64,000 nucleotides of DNA, taken from contig QAOA01000707.1 of NCBI GenBank assembly GCA_003255065.1, positions 186,001-250,000 of the forward strand, written 5' to 3'. Below the pieces are notes generated by a model. It made no database searches. It worked only from the letters and a program-made list of their open reading frames with translations, and had not been told where the DNA came from. The position numbers were made by a program, and so were the translations under genes. This document shows positions 1 through 10,680 of the stretch, in pieces (the stretch's first letter is position 1; each line of letters starts with the position of its first letter). This DNA comes from Cercis canadensis (lineage: Eukaryota; Streptophyta; Magnoliopsida; Fabales; Fabaceae).

Positions 1-775
1 GGTCTCACAGATCCAATGAGAAAGGAAGTTGCAACAGTTCGAAAGAAGATAGACACGGTTAACAAAGAGTTAAGGCCACTGGGCCAAACCTGCCAGAGAA
101 AGGTGGGTTTTTCTTGCTGTTTACAAATTGTCGTTTGCTTTTCTGTCATTTCTAAAATCTTTATATAAAAGAAGCCATAGAATTTGTTCAAGGAGATAGA
201 CAAAGTGATGCTTATCTTTTTTAATTTACAAAGCTTTAGACACAAAGCACTTTGAGTGCTGCTTAGGGTTTAATCAATTGACCTCATCATTTTCTTTCTT
301 GGCCCCACATTGTCTCATCAACTGCGCATGCAAGTGGGTGTGATTATTTCAGTAGTTAAGGTGACCATTCATAATAATAGTGTTTTAGTTCCACATAGGA
401 AATGATATTTCAAATTAAAATTCCTCATGCAAGCAAGCTTCTTTTGCATGATGATACACTTGGAAAAATATTTGAAGGAATATGTTTTACATTTTGGATT
501 CAATTACAGGAGAGAGAATACAAGGAAGCCCTTGAGGCTATCAATGAAAAGAACAGGGAAAAAAGTCAACTTGTTACCAAATTAATGGAGGTTAGAGTTT
601 TTCTTTTATTTTATTTTCTTAATTTTTTTTTGCTTTAAACTTCATATACTGATTCCTAATATTTTTTTTTTATTTCTTGCCTTAATGAAATTTGGATCAG
701 TTGGTGGCTGAAAGTGAGAAGTTGAGGATGAAGAAGCTGGAGGAGCTAAGCAAAAACATAGAAACCCTGAACTGA
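1..775 (+). CDS. RAB6-interacting golgin-like protein (DUF662), 3' end only
   Basis: Three exons are visible: 1-102, 510-590 and 701-775 (stop TGA). All are in phase 0 with GT-AG borders, giving 34, 27 and 24 codons. The encoded C-terminus is charged and helical: it has DPMRKEVATVRKKIDTVNKE, then KELRPLGQTCQ, EYKEALEAINEKN, QLVTKLMELV and LRMKKLEELSKNIETLN. This matches the conserved C-terminal part of plant DUF662 proteins annotated as RAB6-interacting golgins, which are predicted coiled-coil proteins of the Golgi/secretory system. The function is inferred from family naming only. The 5' part of the gene lies outside the window. Sequence after 775 is AT-rich 3' UTR and flank. Confidence 0.88.
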
Positions 776-1070
776 GAAGCTAATAAAAATAACCCAATGG
801 GTTAATTTAGTGTGATGTAATTAGAATCAGTTCCATTAAAATGTGGTATATTTTGTGATTTTTTGTATTTCACTGACTGAATTAGGAAAAAGTGTCCCCA
901 AAAGTGTGCAATAGACATCTAAACTCTGAATACTCCAAAAGTTCCAGTCATTGTATTGTGAGATGTGCTGGTTCAATCATCGAATTGATTTTTTTTTCCC
1001 TGTTGTTTGCAAATCAGTCAACAAATTGATTATTCATTAAATTGAAATTAAGAAAAGTCTTCTCACTCAC

Positions 1071-1219
1071 TCATGTGAAATCATACCCACGATGAATCAT
1101 AAGCGACCACAAATTTTATTTATAAACTTGAAAAAAAAAATCACTTTTTGGTTACTTAAGTTTATATTGAGTTTTGATTTCTTCTAATAATTTTCACTTG
1201 TGCAATTAAAGAGCATATA
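1071..1219. repeat. Direct repeat, copy 1 of a dispersed AT-rich pair
   Basis: About 150 bp here is repeated in direct orientation at 1811-1960. Both copies start near a gtgaaatc motif and run through ttgagttttgatttcttct-type sequence to a gtgcaat end, with many substitutions and small indels. The stretch 776-3163 otherwise contains the 3' flank of the DUF662 gene and AT-rich sequence without a supportable gene. It also includes a single N at 2056. Confidence 0.55.
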
Positions 1220-1810
1220 AGAAAAAAGATCTTGATTGCTAATTGCTAAATATTAATTATTTTATGGGAAAAATTGAGAAGAACGAACTAAACCATTTTA
1301 TAAAGTTAGCTATCAAAATGGAATTGCTTTACTTTTAAACTCAAATCCGCCATAATGGGAGTCGCTATTTCTAACGATGGAACTCAGCCTAAAATTAGAA
1401 GTTTTCATTCAATTGGAGATTTAAATTTATTAATTGTTAGATCGAGCTGAAATTCTGTGGAGAAGTTCACACGACTTAGCTCTTCAATCTGAACGGTAAA
1501 ATTATGAATTAGAGAACTTTACACCTTAAAATAGATCTAAGAAATTTTGGCTTAAAAATAAAAGGACCAAAATTACATATTTTATAAATATAGAAAGACT
1601 AAATTATTTATTTTTAAAATAGGATGACCAAAATTGTAATTAAGCTTATATTTAAACATTAAAAAGGATGTGATATTAACAAATTAGGATGTGAAAATAG
1701 TGACTCCTGATATTCAATTTATATGTCTATTCTGTGGGAACAAAGCCTGTGCATTTTTTTCATCAAATGTTACTGACTGCTGAGACATTCAACAGATTTT
1801 GCAATATATA

Positions 1811-1960
1811 TCACGTGAAATCGCACCCATGATAAATTGTAAGTGACTGCAAACTTTGTTTACAAAATTAGGAAAAATTCACTTTTTGATACTTACATAT
1901 GTTTATAATGAGTTTTGATTTCTTCTCATAATCATATAACGTGTGCAATAAAGTACTATA
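1811..1960. repeat. Direct repeat, copy 2; flank also shared with the 16 kb region
   Basis: This is the second copy of the repeat at 1071-1219. The sequence just before it (about 1721-1805) is also similar to 16152-16239, including shared agcctgtgca and acattcaacagattt words. Region 2725-2830 resembles 15140-15235. This ties the left end of the window to the region beside gene A2. Confidence 0.45.
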
Positions 1961-3163
1961 TCTTTCAAAATGTTACTAATTTTGACACAATCTAAAATCT
2001 AACTCTATTAATATAACTAAGGGTGTGTTTGGATAAGGTATTTGTAGAGTTTAATNGTGGGATTTAATTTTTGACATGGGGACCTGAATCTGGGTATAAT
2101 TGCTCTTGCTCTGAATTTGATTTAGTCACTAAGTTTTCTATGTGACATGATACGAAAAAACTTTAATACTCCTTTAAGCTTGAATTTGATGACCTTTATA
2201 TTTTGTCACACAATTTTCCTAGTAGTTTCCATTTCAATGAAAAAAAACATATCTTTCAGAATTCATGGTCTTCCTGGGATAATTCTCCAAGAATCATCTC
2301 TTTAACTTTGGGTGTCATTAAATTGTTTCTTTTGTTTAAGATGAATAATTAATAGGGTTGGAGAAAAACAAAACCCTAGTGCATGTTGGATACATTTTGT
2401 AAATATCTTTATACAAAGGCCCAAATAATTTTGTCCCATTTAGGTCCAATTAGCATAATTATCTATATACCGTTTCATGCCCTTTCTTCCTCCTATATAT
2501 ACTACTCTTTAAATAGGTATAAGGACTTTTGATTATCTCTTCAATTATTACTTTCTTAACTTAAGATTGACCTAACTTGACATTTGGAGTTTGAATACAT
2601 CCAACCTAACCCTTAGATCATCACTTGTGCTCACTGTGGAGATAAGACATTGACTAGACCCGACCAAGTCTTCGACCTCAACTCAGGCATCATCACATTC
2701 TATGCACATAAACAAAGTATTAATTGTATAGACCCTTCACATAAATGTGCAACAGATGTTTTTATTCCTTTCTATTAAAAGTTATTATACAATAATCAAA
2801 AGATCAATATTGTATTATTTCTGTTAATCATAAGAAGGCCTCAAATGATGGAGGGTAGTGCGTGGTCATCATGCTGAGTCACCATGCTGACGTGTTCAAG
2901 TTGTTAGAAATGTTAGCTGGCAAGTTAGTATAAGTTAGTTATTAACTGATTCAGTTATGCAAGTGTGTAAAGCTTCTAAAGGAAGTCTTTTGTCTTATAT
3001 ATACGTTCATGTAATTGAAACTTGTTAATCAATTCAATATTCATTTTTCTCTGATCTAGATTCAGATCAAGAGTGCTACATTACATTTTCTCTCTTCTCT
3101 CTTGCTCATACAAGAGTGTTCATATTCTTCATTTCTGGTTTATACTTCTGGTGGTTGTGTCTA

Positions 3164-4266
3164 CTACACTTGCTCAAGGATCATCTTCTTTCTTCTGCTG
3201 AATCTTACAATTTCATGTCCATCTGAGGTCACATGCACCATTTGTTGAAGATCTTCAATCATCTGTTGATGTCTTCCACTTCAAGAACTGATTATCTGAA
3301 GAAAAAAAAATAGATTAGAATTTGGCAAATGGAAAATAGGTTAAGCAAAAAAATTTAAAACTGAATTTTTTTTGCCCTTATTTCAAGTGTATAATACCTT
3401 TCTCCCTGTTTTTCTTGTTGTTTCTTTTCTCGCGCTACCAAATTCTTGACCCACTCGTTCTTTACCTCGAGCCATTGAATATGTTCTTCAACCAACTCAA
3501 GAAAGACCTAAAAAGATTAACAGAGTAAGTATTTATATAAAAAAAGGGGGGGAGGGAAAGACAATCTTTTTGAACAAGTAATAAGTAATTAAAGAAAGGT
3601 AAGGGCTATGCTACACCCCTCAGTTGAGTGGGACTCAATGGGACTTAAAGTATGATTTTGATATCATTGCGAAGATTTTGAAAAATTAAGTGACTTTGTA
3701 TGTACCAAAACACACAATTCATTATAAAATATAAAAACGACATAATATAATAAAACTTGTCAAAAAGTAAACTTAAAAAAGTTTTTTCTTGGCACGTTTT
3801 CTTATATCGTACAATTCTTATATTTTATAAGGAACTGTGTATTCTGGCACATACTGGGTAACTCAATTTTTTAAGTCTTTGCAATGATATAAAAATCATT
3901 GGGTGGATCTAACCTGAACCCATCCAACTGAGGGGATGTAACATAGTGCTCACCAGGAAGAAAGAACATAGAAGAAATTCTTATACCACAAGTTCCTTCA
4001 TAGTTTCTAAATGCTCTTGCAGTTCTTCAATGCATTTGCTTACTTTTTGGCAATATTCCTGCAAGAAAACAAATGGTTATAGTGAGAAAACGTAAGTTAA
4101 ATGAAGGAATGCATAAATACAAGAAATCATATAGTTTCAAATTTTCTAGCCAACCATCTACAAATAATTGTAGTCTTAGTTGAAAAAATGAAACGCAAAA
4201 AGACCTAAACCCTAAGATTTGAGCCAAAAAGCTTTCAGCATCATTTTTGGCATTCCTTCTCTCCAT
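3164..4266 (-). CDS. Unidentified small helical protein gene A1
   Basis: I do not recognise this family. On the minus strand an ATG at 4266 opens MERRNAKNDAESFLAQILG. Downstream exons fit together in phase: 3987-4058 (24 codons, EYCQKVSKCIEELQEHLETM...), 3398-3507 (36 codons plus 2 nt, VFLELVEEHIQWLEVKNEWV...) and 3164-3278 (1 nt plus 38 codons, ending in MILEQV and TAG). Each junction has GT-AG. The product would be about 120 residues, rich in Glu, Lys and Leu, probably coiled coil. The weak point is exon 1: the obvious donor after ILG gives a stop in the next exon, and only a poor donor a few codons later keeps frame. A TATATAA motif lies about 45 bp upstream of the ATG. A diverged relative with an exon of identical 72-nt size is at 15449-15871. 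It may be a functioning small gene or a young pseudogene. Confidence 0.4.
3606..3946. mobile_element. Foldback (long terminal inverted repeat) element in an intron of gene A1
   Basis: The left end reads ctatgctacacccctcagtt. The right end is its imperfect reverse complement, caactgaggggatgtaacat followed by ag. Similarity between the arms continues inward for about 150 bp, through a tgatatcattgc word on the left and its counterpart gcaatgatat on the right, and through an ataaaatata core. There is no coding capacity. This is a non-autonomous DNA-transposon-like (MITE) structure. A diverged relative appears at about 18753-19105. Confidence 0.7.
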
Positions 4267-4707
4267 GGTTGGATTCTTTTTGTTGTATGCAAAAAATAAT
4301 AGGTATAAGGGTTTATATAATCCAAGAGTTCAACAATCCCTAATAAATATAGAATCCAAATCAACACAAAAAGGTATATTTGAAAGTCATAAACTTTTTT
4401 CATCTTGTTTTAGTAAATAAGTATGTAATCGGATATGAGAATCTTAATTAATAAATTAATTCTCACTAACTTCCAATTACATCTTAAGTACTTTAGGAAA
4501 AAAAATTTAGAAAAATGAACTAAAACCATTTTATATAATGTTACCATATAACTATCGATTAAATTTCAAGTTATATTCAAAGAAAAATGAACTATGCAAA
4601 ACCTTCATTACGTTCATGTTTTTTCGATAAGAGTTCCAAATATTATATGCTTGAGTGAAAGTATTCTATGCATGTCATGCATAGACGAGCTAGAATATTG
4701 GTGATAA

Positions 4708-4909
4708 GCTAATGGGAGTTGGTTCAACTGATAAAAATCGAATTAGTTCGCTTATAAGGCTTAAGTTCGAATTCCACCGCGAGCAGTCTCCTTATAGTAG
4801 GCAATTTGTAAGTACTATTATAAGTCATTGCCGATGCTTGTGGCGTGCTCTAACTTTGCAATGGAGTAATCTCTTCTCATCCTAAACTTTAGTTTACAAA
4901 AGAAAAAAA
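4708..4909 (+). mobile_element. tRNA-derived SINE with target-site duplication
   Basis: The element begins gctaatgggagttggttcaa, which resembles a pol III A box. About 50 bp on it carries a B-box-like aagttcgaattccacc. It ends in an A-rich tail at 4900-4910. It is flanked by a direct repeat: agaatattggtgataa at 4692-4707 and its 3' copy at about 4910-4923. The full 16-bp form of the 3' copy is seen at 5136-5151, in the second assembly copy of this junction. Length about 200 bp, box spacing, A tail and target-site duplication together support a SINE. The 3' half is repeated after the N at 5036. Confidence 0.8.
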
Positions 4910-5263
4910 AATATTGGTGATAATTATGCCAACTTAGGCTAGGAGTTCAACAATCCTTAATAAATTCATAATCCAACCAACAAAAAAAGGGGATTCTTGG
5001 ATTACAAATTTTGAAGACATAATCTTTTCCCATCTNTATTATAAGTTATTGCCGATGCTTGTGGCATGCCCTAATTTTACAATGGAGTAATCTCTTCTCA
5101 TCCTAAACTTTAGTTTACAAAAAAAAAAAAAAAAAAGAATATTGGTGATAATTATGCCAACTTAGGCTAGGAGTTCAACAATCCTTAATAAATTCATAAT
5201 CCAACCAACAAAAAAAGGGGATTCTTGGATTACAAATTTTGAAGACATAATCTTTTCCCATCT
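4816..5263. repeat. Direct duplication across single N (4816-5035 / 5037-5263)
   Basis: The 220 bases before the N at 5036 recur after it (227 bases). There are roughly six substitutions and a longer A run. The repeat covers the SINE 3' half plus its right flank. The N exactly at the boundary suggests overlapping contig ends of two haplotypes rather than a real tandem duplication. Confidence 0.75.
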
Positions 5264-6496
5264 TGTTTTGGCAAATAAGAAAATATATAATTATCGATAA
5301 GAATCTCAAATCATTAATGAATGAGATCTTGACCATTATATCCTAAAGAATAACAAATTACATAAAATCTTCATTATTAACTCACGCCTTGCCCAAACTT
5401 TTACACCAAAAAATAAAACACTGTCTTATCCCATTGTAATTGGTGAGTATATGTTTCGTAAGTATGATTTGTTGCCATACCATGATACCAATGGTTATGA
5501 CTTTGATGAAGTCTCTGTTAATTGCCTTAGCTAATTTGAGATACAACGATTAAAGTAAATTATATTATATATAGGAGCAAGATATGTTTTTGGAGATGGG
5601 AGGTAAATCAAGAATATTGACGACGCTGAATGTTGTTTCGGGGTCAACAGTCCAAGCAAGCTAAGTCAATTCGCCCATAAATATCCAATTATTTACAACT
5701 TACAAACAAACCAGCCCATACTATTATAGCTGAGTCAAACATTCTCAATGTCCTCCAAGGCCCTCCGAGAAGACGGAACAGTGAATACCAAGGCTATTAG
5801 CCTATTACACACATTTTAGTGGCACTTGAAAATTGCATATGCTCAATGTCTCATGAATGCACTTTTCCTAATTCTTGGAGAAAAATTGAGTGTAAGTGTT
5901 GAGTGTCCTCTTCACGGGACTCATAAATTAGTGTTAGTATGCTCCATTGCTACCAAGAGTGCCCCACACCATACTGATTTGAGTTTTAAATAGGCAAAAT
6001 TAATAAAATCAACCATAAAACCCTTTTTTTCATTAAAAATAAAATAAAATAGCACATACTTGGTTTTTTTTTCCACCTACGACTGCAACTGCAATTGAGA
6101 ATATTCAAATCAAGGAAGAGAATGAAGAGACTAGCCTTATAACTGAGAGTACACTCTATTGAACTAAAGCTCTTCCTCACATACTAGGTTATACATAAAT
6201 GTTATTTCAAATCTTAAAAGGATACCCATATCTTTGGCCAAACTCTCCAAATACCTCATTCATGACAAGCTTTTCACACTGAAGTCCACAATCAAATGTG
6301 CTACAGTCGATGTAGGTTTTGAAATAAGGCGAGTAAGAGAAAGAGAGAAAGCAAGGATCCAAAGATCTATACTTGATGTGTAGCCCCTTATTTATAGGGT
6401 ACTGTGGCAGCATGTCAGACGTAATTTCATCCTTTCGCAGTGATTAGCAAGCAGGAAGTAAGCTGCTGCCCCACCCAGCAAGGGTATAATAGATAT
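5264..6496. other. Gene-poor stretch with a fragment resembling the epoxide hydrolase 3' end
   Basis: No supportable gene. The segment 6190-6260 (atgttatttcaaatctt, then ttggccaaactctcc) resembles 6688-6742, just 3' of the first epoxide hydrolase gene, so it may be a fragment of another tandem copy. On the minus strand a ctataaata motif lies near 6395. It precedes a 68-codon open frame (6207-6413) that I cannot identify and do not call. Segment 5740-5800 resembles 14765-14815, a further sign of local duplication. Confidence 0.4.
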
Positions 6497-9400
6497 AAAC
6501 AAAAAGAAGGACAATGACTTTGGAGATGTACTATTTTGAAACTCTGTCATCACTTTAAACTGCAACTGTGTCTGTCAAATTAATAAAATTGATCCATAGA
6601 TATTGGAAGATATATGAAACTCAAGGTAGGTTGACGAAATCACTGATCATTCTATCATACAGTTTCGACAGAATTTTCAAACCATACATGTTATTTCTAA
6701 TCTTACAAATCTAGCTTCATAGCTTGGCCAAACTCTCCACATACATCACTCATCAACAATCAGATGTTCTTTCCAAGGAAGTCAAGGATAAGCTGATTCA
6801 CCTGTTCAGGAAATTGCTCCTGAACAAAATGAGTTCCCTCAGGGATAAATGTGATCTCCAAATTTGGGGCAAACTCTTTCACCTTCCCGCTCTTTATAAA
6901 GTCCTCAACTCCAGGAAATTTAAGGAAATAGTCCTTGCCACCCATTATCAGAAACGCTGGAACTTTAACTATTATATCTGGTAAGTTGAAGACTTCATCA
7001 ATTGACCTAGAATGCAATTAAACCAATATCATTAACAATGATGCACCTACAGCTCAGAAAATCTAGGTGGCACAAAGACTATGCTGCTAATTTTAGTTCA
7101 GTAGTAATCCAGATCACTTTAATGTATATACCATTTCACAGAAAAGGAATGCAAAAATAAGTTTGCAAGGTGAACTTCATGCAAAAATTTCCATACTTGG
7201 AAGTGGGAAAAATAAGAAAGCTCCTATTTATAGATAATTTGAAATGAGAAGAATATTAGTAATATTCTAATAAGAAGTGGCAAAAATTTCCATGCAATGG
7301 GGAATTCTTGAATAGTTAAATCACTGGCTTTCTTTTAGATATGTCCTCGGTTACTTGTCTTGTGAACAAGAATGATTCAATTACCTGTAAGGAACCTTCA
7401 ATGCAGTTTGGAATCCAGATTTCTCATACAATGCCCCATATGCAGCGAGATCTTCCTCTGTGAACCAAGGGGGAAGAGGAGTAGATGGTTCCACCAAATC
7501 CATAATCTCCTGGTTTTCTGGAGCAATTGGTATCTCACTTCTAGAGAAGAGGATGTAAATGTTTCGAACAACTGTCTTGGCATCTAGACGTCCAAAATCA
7601 GCCTCTGCCCTACCGGGTTCCTAACATGGACAGAATAAAGTTACAAGGACATTACTGGTGATAACAGTTGAAAGTCAAATGAATTTAAGCTTACCTGCCA
7701 TCTCAAAATGTAGAAGCCTTCAGGAAGGTATTTGTGGTACACAGAGGGGGTTGGGGGGAAGTATGGCACTCCCAATGTGACAACTCCCAAGACCCTCTCT
7801 GGGTGTACAAGGGCAAATAGATATGCCGGCCGAGCTCCAAAATCTTTTGCAACCAGAAAAACCTAGTTTGATTGTCCAGGGGAGGGATGGAATAAGGTTA
7901 ACAATTGATGAAATGGTCCTATAAGGTACAAGTAAGCAACTTTTATGCTCAATACTTCCTTTTTTGACAATGTATTATGGAAAAACATCAAGATTGATCA
8001 CTTTTTGAACAGCTAATTCTGGATTATCTTAAAGGGGTAAAGGGATAGATTTTACCCCCAGATTAAGAAATTGATTTATTTTTTACCTTTATGGACAAGT
8101 TAACTTTGTTCTTTCTTCACAATGCACAGGCCAAATTAACATATCAAAAATATCTTGAGTCAACTATTGAGACAAGTTTCATATCAAATACGCCTTGAGA
8201 CAAGCAATAAGCTTATGCCACAATTAAAGAGCATCAATTTTGATGGTCAAAACATGTGTGACACTAAATCTTTCATTGCATCTGTAAAAACAACAAAGAA
8301 AAGTAACATGAGCTGAAAACCGTTGGGGCTGCAACCAAGGGATAAAATGGGATTTCTCAAGCAGCAGAGCATCCTTTATCAATCAAGTAAATTAGCCCAA
8401 ACGATTTCCCTTCAAATACCTAAAAGTGGAATAAGCCCCTTCTGTAATCTATGGATATCATAACATAGGATTAAGTGAACGCAGAGGTGATGAAATATAA
8501 TCAAAGATTCAAAGTTTTCACCTTTACACTGCATTTTCTTAGGAAACAAACAGAAAGTTCTCAAATTGAATACCTTTGCAAGACCGAGGGAATCGAGAAT
8601 TGCGAGGAGGTCACTGAGAAGGTCAGTGAAGGTAGCATTTTCGGGTTGGGACGGCGGGTCAGAGAGTCCGTATCCTCTGTAATCGGGGGCAATAGCTCTG
8701 AAGCCAGCATTGGCCAGAGCGATCATCTGGTGGCGCCAAGAGTACCATATCTCCGGGAACCCGTGGAGGAAAACGACGACGTTAGGACCTACAAGCAGAC
8801 CAAATAGAATGGTCGGGATCAAAAGAGGTGTAGAGAGAAATAAAATGAAGTGGGATGTAGAGGATTCTAACCGGTTCCGGTCTCGGCTACGTGAAGTTTT
8901 AGGCCTGCTACCTCGATGAACTTGTGCTGGATTTGGTCCATCACTAGTGTATCAGACCCAGAGTTTCTCCGTTGACTGTTGAGTGCTGCTGCTGCCTTGG
9001 AAGGTTTATTCAGCAAATGACCAGAGTTGAGATCATGAGGAAAAGAGAAGCCAGTTGACTAGGCCACTTGGCACCACCAGGGTCGTCGTGTGGAAGAAGC
9101 CAACGATTCAGTTTTTATCGTGTGTTTTAACGTTAAAAATTGAGAGATAATGGTGTTATTATGGAGAAAGAAAATGAGATAATAGAGCTTAAACTTAAAA
9201 AATATTATACATGTTTTATTTTAATAAAAAAACAGCACCCTAAAATTTTATAGAAATTTTTTAAATTTTTTTAAATATTTATGTGATATATTATATTATA
9301 TAAAAATAATTAATATATAAATAATATATGTACAAGTTAAATATTTTTAAATTTATTTAAAAAATAAAATAAATTATATTTTATATCTAATAAAAAAGAA

Positions 9401-9690
9401 AAAAAGTTATGTAAAATTACTTTAAACAAAATAATAGCATGTTCTTTAGAAAGAAATAGTTTACGTATTTGCAAAATATAAATAAAGTGATTCACAGTGT
9501 AGGAAACAGTANATGATTTGCATGAAACAGTAATAGAGAATTGATTATGACAAAAATTAGATTTATACATGCAAATGAGATTTAAACATGGATCCTCAAG
9601 TATCATCATAAGCTGAAATGTACAAAGAAATAAAGAAGTTTCACTTTGATTTTAATGTCATGTACGAACCCAAAATTTAGTGTTCAACTA
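6497..9690. repeat. Tandem duplication unit 1 (epoxide hydrolase plus flanks)
   Basis: This unit aligns with about 10437-13825. Beyond the exons, the introns match (for example the long intron around 7900-8500 with 11750-12350). The 3' flank 6497-6760 matches 10437-10680, and the promoter side 8942-9690 matches 13091-13825, ending near a shared tttagtgtt-caacta word. Promoter-side similarity means regulatory DNA was copied with the gene. A single N lies at 9512. Exact unit ends are approximate. Confidence 0.75.
6760..8941 (-). CDS. Epoxide hydrolase (alpha/beta hydrolase fold), tandem copy 1
   Basis: Five exons, all with GT-AG borders: 8872-8941, 8574-8788, 7695-7862, 7385-7620 and 6760-7006. 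They total 936 nt, or 311 residues, the usual size of plant soluble epoxide hydrolases. These enzymes hydrolyse epoxides (for example fatty-acid epoxides) to diols through an aspartyl ester. Visible features are: start MDQIQHKFIEV; oxyanion motif HGFPEIWYSWRHQM (HGFP at 32-35); nucleophile elbow VAKDFGA (Asp about 102); cap tyrosines in FYILRWQEPG (about 146) and KVPYR (about 229); charge-relay Asp in MGGKDY (about 255); catalytic His in PEGTHFVQEQFP (about 289). No signal peptide is seen, so it is probably cytosolic or peroxisomal-type soluble. All catalytic residues are present and the gene looks functional. Substrate is not predictable. It is paired with 10681-13090. Confidence 0.93.
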
Positions 9691-9704
9691 TGATAGAGTC
9701 CAGA

Positions 9705-10370
9705 TAGTGTCAAATTAAGCTCTTTGATTTCAATATTATAATTCATAAATTTATTTATTTATCTATTATACTTTTAAAATTATTTACCAAATATTATACT
9801 TTTTAAAAAAATTAAAAAAAATAAAAATATGACAATGTGAGATCCATTGGANATGACAATGAGAGATCCATTGGACAAGTCATATCTCATATGACACGTT
9901 TAATGGAGACATGATATGACACGTTTAATGGAGACATGACGCATGAAATATGACGTGTCTCACATGGCAAAAGAAAGAGAAGAATGTGTGAAGATAAAAT
10001 GGAGAAATAGAAATTAAAAAGGAGAGCAAGAAGGTGAAAGGTAGCCACAAAGGAGTAGAAAGAGAAGAAGGGGTGAAGGTCAAAAAGATATAAGGAAGAG
10101 AGAGAAGATGAAAGTGAAATGATACATGAGAAAATGAAAAGGAGAAAGAAAAGATAAAATTAGATGCGCTAGATCTTAAGCGGTGTGTCTCCATTGGACG
10201 TGCCACATGAGATCTGACATGTTCAGTATAACCTATATTATCAAATTTTTATTTTTAATTTTTTTTCAAATATAATATTTAGGTAAATCATTTTAAAAGT
10301 GTAATAGATAAGTAAATAAATTTATAAAATGTAATATTGAAATCAACTCTCTATTACAACTAAATTTAGA
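9705..10370. mobile_element. Long-inverted-repeat element between the two epoxide hydrolase units
   Basis: Left arm about 9720-9850 and right arm about 10215-10365 are imperfect reverse complements over roughly 130-150 bp. They share tgatttcaatatta, then ataaatttattta, a tatctatta word and acttttaaaat words in the same order. The interior of about 350 bp is purine-rich on the plus strand and encodes nothing recognisable. It contains repeats of atgacacgtttaatggagac (9892 onward). Near the inner edge of the left arm, 23 bases are repeated around an N at 9852. This is a non-autonomous DNA transposon, or possibly a Mutator-like element because of the arm length. I could not define a target-site duplication. 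Confidence 0.65.
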
Positions 10371-10680
10371 AGTTTTTTTTTGTTATTAAATATAGATAGA
10401 ACTAGAATTTCAAACCTAAATTGAAAGATCCATAGAAATAAACAAAAAGAAAGAGAATAACTTTGAAGATGTACTATTTTGAAACTCTGATACCCTTCAT
10501 TACTTTAAACTAGCATCTGTGTCTGTCAATTTAATAAAATAGATCCATAGAAATTGGAAGATATATGAAACTCAAGGTATGTTAACGAAATCACTGATCA
10601 TTCCATTATATAGTTTCGACATAATCTCAAATCATACATGTTATTTCGAATCTCACAAGTCTACTTCCATAGTTTTACAA

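Noticed and set aside
402..638. 78-codon frame near the left end
   Set aside because: It reads from an intron through exon 510-590 of the DUF662 gene and into the next intron. Only the middle part is coding.
9925..10206. 93-codon minus-strand frame
   Set aside because: It lies in the purine-rich core of an inverted-repeat element and encodes low-complexity Ser/Phe/Leu sequence.
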